NCBI GenBank assembly: GCA_046155505.1
Contig: JBJXFK010000014.1
Coordinates: 1-19,456 of the forward strand
Source: JBJXFK01 sp046155505
GTDB taxonomy: Bacteria; Planctomycetota; Phycisphaerae; UBA1845; Fen-1342
DNA: 19,456 nt
Reading direction: 5' to 3'
Of the stretch, positions 13,901-19,456 are shown in pieces. The number at the start of each line of letters is the position of its first letter. Within the stretch, counting starts at the first letter, position 1. Under the pieces are notes generated by a model that made no database searches, had not been told where the DNA came from, and was given only the letters and a program-made list of their open reading frames with translations. The position numbers and the translations under genes are program-made.

Positions 13901-14321
13901 GGCGGGCGCGGCGCGGGTGGTGATGATTTTCGACGCGGTGACCGGGACGCAGGTGGACTCGCTGGCCGGTCACAGTCAGGAAATCTACTGCCTCGATATC
14001 AGTGCGGACGGGCAGCTCATCGCATCAGGCGACAGCGGCGGGGGATTGCGGCTCTGGCATTTGCCGACGCGTCGCCCGCTGGCATCACTCGACGGTCACA
14101 CCGACGCGGTCATGGCGGTGAAATTCTGCGACGACGGCAACACACTCGTCTCGGCGTCGCTCGACGGAACAATGCGCGAGTGGAATCTGCGCTACTTTGA
14201 CCGGCACATCGCGGGGCAGGTGGCGGCGCAGCTCATTCGAAACGACGCGAGCGAAGGGCCGCAAGCGGACGCATGGCGCAAGTGGGCCGAGGGTGTGCTC
14301 GAGAAGTCGCGCGCGAAATAG
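10932..14321 (+). CDS. Transmembrane Ser/Thr protein kinase with WD40 sensor domain
   Basis: This 1129-residue protein has four parts. (1) An N-terminal segment with H28-x3-C32-x2-C35, the HxxxCxxC zinc motif of zf-HC2/anti-sigma-type domains. (2) A Hanks kinase domain (about 72-375): glycine loop LHAGGQGVVF, K104 in VAIKVMK, catalytic HRDLKPSN with D221, DFG at 239-241 and SPEQV in place of APE. A hydrophilic insert lies between the N and C lobes around WTAAAPTSDVDSAHDEEATR. (3) One membrane span, about 394-418. (4) A periplasmic WD40 propeller (about 500-1105) with clear blades ending in RLW, LVW, RLW and REW. Such kinases are abundant in planctomycetes. All catalytic residues are present. 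The upstream FHA gene is the likely partner. The ATG follows GGTGGA at short spacing; an extra -10-like TATGAT at 10905-10910 may give a separate promoter. Confidence 0.94.
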   Translation: MSELDACPSIELLEAHLLGPPSVQIAGHLLRCPICRGALDRINADNAFLRGFAIGGALPSHTQVERPIDINIAGYEMVRELHAGGQGVVFLARQLSTNRSVAIKVMKQGPFATMADRQRFTREIETLARLDHPNIIAVHDAGTASGFHYFVMDYVEGLPLDRAVRHAEIWTAAAPTSDVDSAHDEEATRPTDATLRPILAMFVKICEAVHAAHLRGVMHRDLKPSNILIDAQGEPHVVDFGLAKPTDATADSAMTRTGQFVGSLPWASPEQVSGDAAHIDLRTDVYSLGAILYQILTGELPFDIGSNLRDAIDNILTREAPRPSARASTTGTHVNDELDTIVLKCLSKDRDRRYQSAGDLARDLSRYLAGEPIEAKRDSALYLLRKNLRRYRQSLVIGAAFVVLLTVVSISMTLLYRRSTQLEQQAVRSAGALAASLSESTINQGRMAGLLGNFEQAERLLWPEFLFDRSRDAGSATRLLEPPGGIEPYWALWELYRVRPCAQTVVPLPIESRYFILDAVGGFWTVNRAGLVSRYDATGRVVDSWTISRTVRWCRLYIDPSGSHVVERYVDGIDIQRRIAGTDRAERLLVEPTRCSAISRTASLYAVIDDSDIVIQRISPRSDVVRIAVPAGGVDTLAFSNDETMLAARSPTGALRVWKIDDGREIFATPARHAKDDVLQPGGDLMFCPDDSRLIDLWMESPGGVWDLRTNTPSLVPFSERAGDGRFAASTADGTLVAVGDIRGVVRLFDGATGSKIQSFIAHRRMITGLAMTPDGRGLWTAGNGEIRLWELQPDPAVIVTRADGDTLFAVAFKNAERTILSGGRLSRVISVDRKTRAISSFDTGTSAVIASIDVSPREGAIAATTYGRESLLWPDGRLDQPPLLIAHPTKQSHLAFSPDGETLATACDDQIVRLWSARDGTPLRELPAVRDRVPQLAFSPDGKRLAGAIRNGELLVWTLATGAAQSWHMTLGLPMRTVRFSSDGRWLAAAGAARVVMIFDAVTGTQVDSLAGHSQEIYCLDISADGQLIASGDSGGGLRLWHLPTRRPLASLDGHTDAVMAVKFCDDGNTLVSASLDGTMREWNLRYFDRHIAGQVAAQLIRNDASEGPQADAWRKWAEGVLEKSRAK

Positions 14322-14342
14322 TGGCCGGCAAAGAGACACAAA

Positions 14343-14423
14343 TGGAGCACCGCGGCCCTCCGCGGTTTCTTCGTGGAGCACTGCGGTTTGCGTTGTGGAG
14401 CTGCCGCCCTCGGCTGCTTTCTT
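14343..14423 (-). repeat. Composite palindromic repeat, inverse copy after kinase gene
   Basis: Read on the minus strand this is module A (GAAAGCAGCCGAGGGCGGCA then GCTCCACAA), a decayed B-like unit, and module B (GAAGAAACCGCGGAGGGCCG then CGGTGCTCCA). The order and sequence match 8996-9111 in the opposite orientation. It begins 21 bases after the kinase stop codon, just as its relative begins 7 bases after the hemW stop, so both sit at gene 3' ends. Confidence 0.85.
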
Positions 14424-14459
14424 CGGGCTCGAACAATGCGTCGCCCGCTGCGCGAGCCA

Positions 14460-14536
14460 ATCACTCGCTTGCGCGTCGCGTTCGGATGGCGCGCTGGTGC
14501 TCGCGATCACTCGCTTGGGCGTCGCGTTCGGATGGC
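14460..14536 (+). repeat. 31-bp direct repeat pair
   Basis: Bases 14460-14490 and 14506-14536 are the same except for one mismatch (CTTGCGCGTC versus CTTGGGCGTC); shared ends are ATCACTCGCTTG/GGC and GTCGCGTTCGGATGGC. The period is 46 bp. The DNA between the kinase and PEP-CTERM genes is non-coding. Confidence 0.85.
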
Positions 14537-14558
14537 TCGCCGGACGCCTCGCGGATGA

Positions 14559-15461
14559 CTATGCGCGTCGCTTCATAATGAGCATGCCACCCAGCACGAG
14601 CAGCGCCAGGCTGGTCGGCTCGGGCAGCGGCGAGTATTCGATGAAGCGGAAGCTCGCGCCCGACTGGTTCAAGATGCCGGTCTCGATGCCGCTGACCGCG
14701 TCGATTTTGCGGATCTGCGTGCCGCCCGCGTAGAGGATGTTTCCGTCGCCCAGGCGATAGACGCCGCGCGGCGACGTGATCAGCCCGCCGTAGTAGCGAT
14801 TCTGCGTGCCGTCCGGGTTGTAGTCGTAGATGCCGAACGGTGCGGTGAAGCCGGCGACCAGCGCGCCGCCGTCGCTTTCGAGCTGAATTTGCTGCGGGAA
14901 GTCGATACCGCTAACGCCATCGGAGTTGTGCCACGGGCCTTGCAGCGCGCCGGAGAAGTCATAGCGGACGACATCGTCGCCGCCGCTTTCCGTGACGAGC
15001 ACGTCGTTCGCACGAAACTCAAGATCGCGCGGCGTGCCGACGCCGGTGGCCCAGTCGGTCGGGTTGGCCCCGTTGCTGTCGTAGCGGACGATTTTGCCGT
15101 TGACGTTCGAGGCGACGTAGACACTGTTGCCCGCGACTTCGAGGCCGAACGGGCCATCAATGCCCGAGCTGGGGCCGGCGAATGTGCCGATGTAGCTACC
15201 GTTGTAGCCATATTCGAAGACCGAATCGGCGAGTTCATCGGTGACCAGGATCGTGCTGCGCCCGCTGTCGACGGCGTTGATGGGCTGCACCATGCGCCCG
15301 TCGGCGGGTATAAAGTTGTTGCTGATCAGCGACCCGTCGAAGGCGTTGAACGCCCAGATCTTGTCGGTTCCCGAATCGGGAATTAGCAGGACGCCGACGT
15401 TACCGGCGAAAAGCGTGGAAGCCGTCGCGGCGAGCGCGAATGCAGAAAGAAGCTGACGCAT
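14559..15461 (-). CDS. PEP-CTERM-anchored beta-propeller protein
   Basis: This 300-residue protein has a signal peptide (MRQLLSAFALAATASTLFAG) and a body of repeated short beta-strand units of NHL/SMP-30 type (for example DGPFGLEVAGNSVYVASNVN and TPRDLEFRANDVLVTESGGD). The C-terminus is a classical PEP-CTERM signal, PEPTSLALLVLGGMLIMKRR: motif, hydrophobic stretch, basic end. PEP-CTERM proteins are processed at the membrane by an exosortase and displayed or released, often with exopolysaccharide. The ATG at 15461 is chosen because the signal peptide starts there and GGAGG lies 9 bases upstream; the frame extends 39 codons further without sense. No exosortase gene is in the window. The ligand is unknown. 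Confidence 0.88.
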   Translation of the reverse strand: MRQLLSAFALAATASTLFAGNVGVLLIPDSGTDKIWAFNAFDGSLISNNFIPADGRMVQPINAVDSGRSTILVTDELADSVFEYGYNGSYIGTFAGPSSGIDGPFGLEVAGNSVYVASNVNGKIVRYDSNGANPTDWATGVGTPRDLEFRANDVLVTESGGDDVVRYDFSGALQGPWHNSDGVSGIDFPQQIQLESDGGALVAGFTAPFGIYDYNPDGTQNRYYGGLITSPRGVYRLGDGNILYAGGTQIRKIDAVSGIETGILNQSGASFRFIEYSPLPEPTSLALLVLGGMLIMKRRA

Positions 15462-15787
15462 GATGTTGCCCCTCCAGGCGGTAGTGTTCGGCCGTGCCCT
15501 AAGACGCCGCGACGCGGCGAATTCCTGTACGCCCGAAATTCTAATGGTTATATAATGCGATTTCAACGCGATTTTCACAGGATGACGAACCGAAGATGCC
15601 GAAGGACGACGCGACGCCCAGCTAGAACGGTCGTTGGCGGATCACCGTCTGCGAATCGCGCGACGGTTCGGCACCGCCGAATGTCGACCGGTTCCGCGTC
15701 GCGCACGCGCGTCTGATTGAGCGCCGGCTCGCACCGTTCAACACTATGGCCGACGGCGTTATCAACCCCATCGCCGCTAACGCCGCA
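15462..15787. other. Spacer between the two secreted-protein genes
   Basis: These 326 bases separate two minus-strand genes. I see the candidate PEP-CTERM promoter and its leader, and otherwise GC-rich sequence without a clear terminator, small gene or repeat. Confidence 0.6.
15549..15578 (-). promoter_or_regulatory. Candidate promoter of the PEP-CTERM gene
   Basis: On the minus strand GTGAAA (15578-15573) is followed after 17-18 bp by TTATAT or TATATA (15555-15549). This is the most AT-rich spot between the two secreted-protein genes. The leader would be about 80 nt. The plus strand also reads TATAAT at 15551-15556, so the direction is not certain. Confidence 0.4.
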
Positions 15788-18700
15788 TCAGCAACCCGTC
15801 CCGAACCGAGCCAGCAGGAACGACAGGTCGGTTAAGTTCACGTCGCCGTCACCATTCAGGTCGCCGGTCGACGGCGAGCCAACGTCGCCGAAATTCGCGA
15901 GCAGTATCGACAGATCGGTCAGGTTAACGAATTGGTCGCCGTTGACGTCGCCGGGACAGGGAGGCGGATCGCACTCGTCGGGTCGGCCGTTGCCGTCGGT
16001 GTCGAGCGACGTACCCGAGGCGATATCGCAACTGTCGGGAAAACCGTTCGCGTTGCAATCGAATCCGTCGCGCACTTCGCAGATGTCGTCGATGCCGTTT
16101 TCGTTGCAGTCGACTTCCGGGGCCTGGCATGGATTGACGGTCTCGCACAACACCGAGTCGTAGATGTAATTGGCTTCGTGCTTTCCGCCGAACGACTCCA
16201 ACTGGTGATACGTTCGTTTCCAGATGTACAGGTAAAGCGGTGGTCGGCCGAAGCGGCGGGGGATGCGCCAGCGGTTGTACTTGACCGTTTCTTTCAATTT
16301 CGGCGTACACGCATCGGTAAGTAGTGGCTGCCCGTCGAGGGGGGCGTGCGGCATGGCGTACGGCTGATACACCGCCTGATCGGTGATGACGCGCGTTTCT
16401 TCTCGATTCGACGCGCCGAACGACTCGCGATAATTCGGAAAGTGCGGGAACGGCGGCGAGTCGTCGTAGCTGGGCGTCGCATCAAAGTGCCCGGCGGTGC
16501 TTTGAATGTACGAAAAGTGATTCGCCAACCGACGAAGCGGGTCAAATTGATCGCGAACCGCCGGGATGAGTCCCAACAGTCCGCCAGGCTCGGGTGCGAA
16601 GAATTCGACTTTGGGTTCGAGCATGCCGGTCACCGACACGTAGGGCGTCGCGGCCGACGCTGCGTGAAATGGTGCGAGCAGGAGGCCCATTTTGCCCGAC
16701 GACCAGCGATCAAAGACCTGCTCGGTCCACAGGAGCGCGGCGCGCAACGGGTAGAACTCCGCCACGCCCCGATCAAAGAGCGGATACCAGGAACTCAGCG
16801 GGAGATTGGGAATGATGAACGGGCCGAAGCGCCGGAAGCTGTCAATTTTCAGCAGGCTTGGCCAGAACAAGGTGAAGTTCGGGCTGGCGACCTGGCTGTT
16901 CATCGAAGATACGCCGTCATCAAAGCCCGGATGCAGGATGTACTTGAACGGATACATGTAGGATGGATGGCCGGAGACGACGGTGAGCGTGCGGACCGGG
17001 CTCGTGCGCAGGTATCGATGCCATTTCAGTTGCGTGATCGTGGGCACCAGATCGACAAGGTTGCTACGCAGGACTACGCCGGGGTTGATGTTGAAGAGCG
17101 TGCAATCTTCGGTCTCCATCCCGTTTTCCGTGCCGAAAAGCGTTTTCTTGAGCCAGTCGCACGCCCACGGTGTCGGGCCGAGGATGCCCATCGAGAACGG
17201 CGCTACCACTGCGATTGCCGCAGTCGCCTGACGCGAGCCGCTGAAAACCGCATGAAACGCGACATGCCCCTTGCAGTGAGCCGCGATGTGCTGGGCGTTG
17301 AGAGAAGTGTTGTTCGCCGCAGCCGACATGGCTGCCGATGAGATCAAACCGCCCGTCGAGTGCGACACGATCACGAAACTCGGCGTCCCGAAATCCGAAA
17401 TCACCGTGTTCGTCGGCGCATCCGGGTGGATCGCCGGATCAACCACGCCGAGACCGTCGCGCATCGCGTCACCAATCTGGGTGAGGATGGCCTGAATGCC
17501 GACCTCCAGCCGATCAGTCGACGGAAAACAGACGATTAGGTACCGATTCATGATCCCACGTCGCTTCAGGAATCGATCGATGTGCTGCTGCCAGTAACGA
17601 TCCGCACCTTCCTTCCAATACCCGTAGACTCCGCCGTACGGACGATTGTCGTAGTACTCGGGATTCGCGCCGCGCCCCGGAAACGTCGCCGGCGGGTTCC
17701 ATGTGTCCGCGGCGCGGGGGTCGGTACCGAGAATTTCGTGCCTCAGCGGCGTCAGGCGCAGACCGTGTACGAACACGATGTCGCGCCCGCCAAACACATA
17801 CTTGCATCCTGCGCGCGTGCAGTGTGGGCCGCGCGGCGAATACGAGTCGCTTACTGGCGGCGCGGTGAGCAGCGCGTCGGGTTCGCTGCCGAATTGAGCC
17901 GCGATCTGCTCTTCCCACTGTTCGAGAGCGGCGACAATCTCGTCCGGCGGGGCGCTGATCCCTTCGTCGACGAGTGCTTGCTCCCAGTCAACCGTTTGCC
18001 CCGGTTCCTCGCCGAGTGACGGCTGACATGGATAGCAGGGATACCAGGTATCGACGCTGGTGTTGAACTGGGGATACAGGTCTTCGACAAAGCCACGGTC
18101 TTCTTCACCTGATTCTGCGATGATCTGCTGGGACGGGTCAAAGTCCGGCGGAAGGACAATGTTCCCCATCTGGTCGTATGTGACCGCCTGGTCGCAATCG
18201 CGACAGCAGAACGCGCCGGCGATGTACTTCGAGTCGCAGGCGACGTCGCTTGCGGCATGTGGGCGAACGACGAGCAGATAGAACCCCGGCGTCGCGGCGG
18301 GGAGCGACGCGACCGCCTCGCCGCACGGACCGCCAGTCGCGCTCGCGACGACCGTTCCCGGGCAACCAAAGTTGGCCGAACGAATCTCGATATCGACCGC
18401 AAATTCGGAGGTCACGCGCCAGGTCAGGCTGCATGGATCTTCGAGAAAAATCCGGTACCAATCCTCGTCGCGGGTCGGCTGGCCGGCTCGAGTGAACGTG
18501 CCCGCGCTGCCGCACACCACTTCATCGCAGTTGATATCCGTGAAACCGACGTGTGGCGGCGCGCAACCTCCGTTGGTCGTATCGACGTACTCGTCGGCGC
18601 ACATTGGTTCGGAAGTGACGGTGGCGCATGGCGGGCACGGAATCTGACACTCGAGATCCGAGTTGCAACACTCGCCCGATGTCGCCACGACCTGTCCGGC

Positions 18701-19456
18701 GATGTTGATCGCCGTGGGGCCGCTGGTATTGGTTACCTCGACACGGATGCAGTTCATGCCGATGCGAAACTGGAAGTAGTCCGAGACCGTGATGAGCGTC
18801 GGCGGACCGAACAACGAATTCTCGGGGGTTGAACCGATCAGCCCGCCGTTCAGAAACACATCAGCCTGATTGTCGCTGAGGACTGACAGGACGAGATTTG
18901 GATTGTTGAATCGAGAGTCGAGACAAAAGCAGGCTTGGTAGACGTACACACCGTTCGGTGCGCCGATCACGCCGGCGTTGTAGCTGGTCGACACCCATTC
19001 GGCCCCAGGCTGCGTGGCCCAGTTGAGCGCGGGCGGGACGACGGCGGGTTGGTGCGGATCGAAGTTGGAGCTGATCGAATCGGAGAGCACCAGCCACGGA
19101 GCGGGGTCGGTGCGTTGTGGGGCGATCGGGATTCCACCATCGTCAACGCCGGTGCCGAGAATGATGTTCAGGTCGGCGGGCGGGCACGAGCTGGTCGCGA
19201 AGTTGCCGAAGTCGATCCCGCCCAGAACTTCGCCCTGAATCACGACGAGGTTGTATCCGGCGGCGGCTGGCTGTGTCTGAATCCAACCGGGTTTCTCCGC
19301 TTCGCGCACGAATATCGTTCCGGCGCACACCAGTGCGCAATAGTCGCCGTCGACATCGGTCACGACGCGGTAGGAGACCTGGCAGGTGTAGTCATCGATG
19401 ATGATCTCCCAGTTCGCGACGCCTGGCTCGCCGACATCGCGTGCCCCGTTGCGGTT
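15788..19456 (-). CDS. Large secreted multidomain protein with lipase-like core (5' end missing)
   Basis: The frame stays open to the right edge, so at least 1222 codons are present and the start is outside. Reading from the N-terminal side: an SdrD B-like domain (NRNGARDVGEPG, then FVREAEKPGWIQT and GGIDFGNF, about 19456-19199); a Cys-containing jelly-roll-like domain (about 19190-18670) with LSVLSDNQADVFLNG; a PPC-like domain (about 18530-18205) with DEDWYRIFLEDPCSLTWRVT; a linker; a lipase-like alpha/beta-hydrolase core with DIVFVHGL near 17770 and nucleophile Ser at 17357-17359 in IVSHSTGG; a long unrecognised segment; CNENGIDDICE/CNANGFPDSCD/DTDGNGRPDECD calcium-binding repeats (about 16120-15965); and a dockerin-like pair (GDVNGDQFVNLTDLSILLAN, GDLNGDGDVNLTDLSFLLAR) to the stop. 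The catalytic Asp and His are not assigned. This C-terminal layout is typical of planctomycete exoproteins. The role may be extracellular ester or lipid hydrolysis. Confidence 0.88.
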   Translation of the reverse strand, partial: NRNGARDVGEPGVANWEIIIDDYTCQVSYRVVTDVDGDYCALVCAGTIFVREAEKPGWIQTQPAAAGYNLVVIQGEVLGGIDFGNFATSSCPPADLNIILGTGVDDGGIPIAPQRTDPAPWLVLSDSISSNFDPHQPAVVPPALNWATQPGAEWVSTSYNAGVIGAPNGVYVYQACFCLDSRFNNPNLVLSVLSDNQADVFLNGGLIGSTPENSLFGPPTLITVSDYFQFRIGMNCIRVEVTNTSGPTAINIAGQVVATSGECCNSDLECQIPCPPCATVTSEPMCADEYVDTTNGGCAPPHVGFTDINCDEVVCGSAGTFTRAGQPTRDEDWYRIFLEDPCSLTWRVTSEFAVDIEIRSANFGCPGTVVASATGGPCGEAVASLPAATPGFYLLVVRPHAASDVACDSKYIAGAFCCRDCDQAVTYDQMGNIVLPPDFDPSQQIIAESGEEDRGFVEDLYPQFNTSVDTWYPCYPCQPSLGEEPGQTVDWEQALVDEGISAPPDEIVAALEQWEEQIAAQFGSEPDALLTAPPVSDSYSPRGPHCTRAGCKYVFGGRDIVFVHGLRLTPLRHEILGTDPRAADTWNPPATFPGRGANPEYYDNRPYGGVYGYWKEGADRYWQQHIDRFLKRRGIMNRYLIVCFPSTDRLEVGIQAILTQIGDAMRDGLGVVDPAIHPDAPTNTVISDFGTPSFVIVSHSTGGLISSAAMSAAANNTSLNAQHIAAHCKGHVAFHAVFSGSRQATAAIAVVAPFSMGILGPTPWACDWLKKTLFGTENGMETEDCTLFNINPGVVLRSNLVDLVPTITQLKWHRYLRTSPVRTLTVVSGHPSYMYPFKYILHPGFDDGVSSMNSQVASPNFTLFWPSLLKIDSFRRFGPFIIPNLPLSSWYPLFDRGVAEFYPLRAALLWTEQVFDRWSSGKMGLLLAPFHAASAATPYVSVTGMLEPKVEFFAPEPGGLLGLIPAVRDQFDPLRRLANHFSYIQSTAGHFDATPSYDDSPPFPHFPNYRESFGASNREETRVITDQAVYQPYAMPHAPLDGQPLLTDACTPKLKETVKYNRWRIPRRFGRPPLYLYIWKRTYHQLESFGGKHEANYIYDSVLCETVNPCQAPEVDCNENGIDDICEVRDGFDCNANGFPDSCDIASGTSLDTDGNGRPDECDPPPCPGDVNGDQFVNLTDLSILLANFGDVGSPSTGDLNGDGDVNLTDLSFLLARFGTGC

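Noticed and set aside
15551..15556. Plus-strand TATAAT as a promoter
   Set aside because: No plus-strand gene lies downstream and no -35 box was found at the right distance; the minus-strand reading serves a real gene.
16346..17341. 331-codon plus-strand frame inside the large secreted gene
   Set aside because: Antisense to an open frame of over 1200 codons with clear domains; composition is shadow-like.

Overview
This is a GC-rich bacterial chromosomal window that most likely comes from a planctomycete of the Phycisphaerae type. That assignment is inferred from the gene content. The features behind it are a membrane Ser/Thr kinase with a periplasmic WD40 propeller and an N-terminal HxxxCxxC zinc motif, a PEP-CTERM beta-propeller protein, and a giant secreted protein ending in CNxNGxxDxCD repeats plus a dockerin-like EF-hand pair. 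Many short palindromic repeats between genes fit the same picture. No rRNA, CRISPR array, transposase, integrase or complete tRNA was seen.

Region 1 (1-2049): a gene-free leader, then a PIN-domain nuclease gene overlapping by 4 bp a 69-codon partner gene, which looks like a toxin-antitoxin style module in toxin-first order. It is followed by a frame-shifted, 5'-truncated second copy of the partner. A small membrane protein of unknown function lies on the opposite strand with its own recognisable promoter.

Region 2 (2050-4143): about 2.1 kb with no credible gene, filled with repeats: a ~190-bp degenerate direct duplication with an 8-bp-stem hairpin, a run of heptamers, three consecutive hairpins whose stems vary by paired changes, a run of octamers, and a structured segment ending in a convincing tRNA-type T arm and acceptor 3' strand.

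Region 3 (4144-8510): an orphan CheB methylesterase (-) faces away from an MlaF-like ABC ATPase (+). The ATPase is followed by a lipoprotein alpha/beta hydrolase and a free-standing BFD-type [2Fe-2S] protein. This BFD gene converges on rsgA (ribosome-assembly GTPase), and the ends of both genes lie inside copies of the same 14-bp repeat.

Region 4 (8511-14558): a 600-bp gap holding a 14-codon ORF with a very strong Shine-Dalgarno; hemW (-); then, divergently, an FHA protein and the large kinase, which probably form a phospho-signalling pair. Copies of one composite palindromic repeat, in opposite orientation, lie at the outer ends of the hemW-FHA-kinase block.

Region 5 (14559-19456): two surface or secreted proteins on the minus strand, a PEP-CTERM propeller protein and the large SdrD-like/lipase-like/dockerin protein, which runs off the right edge.

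Several genes (PIN, BFD, hemW) have a -10-like hexamer only 6-9 nt before the start codon and no Shine-Dalgarno, which suggests leaderless transcription is common here.
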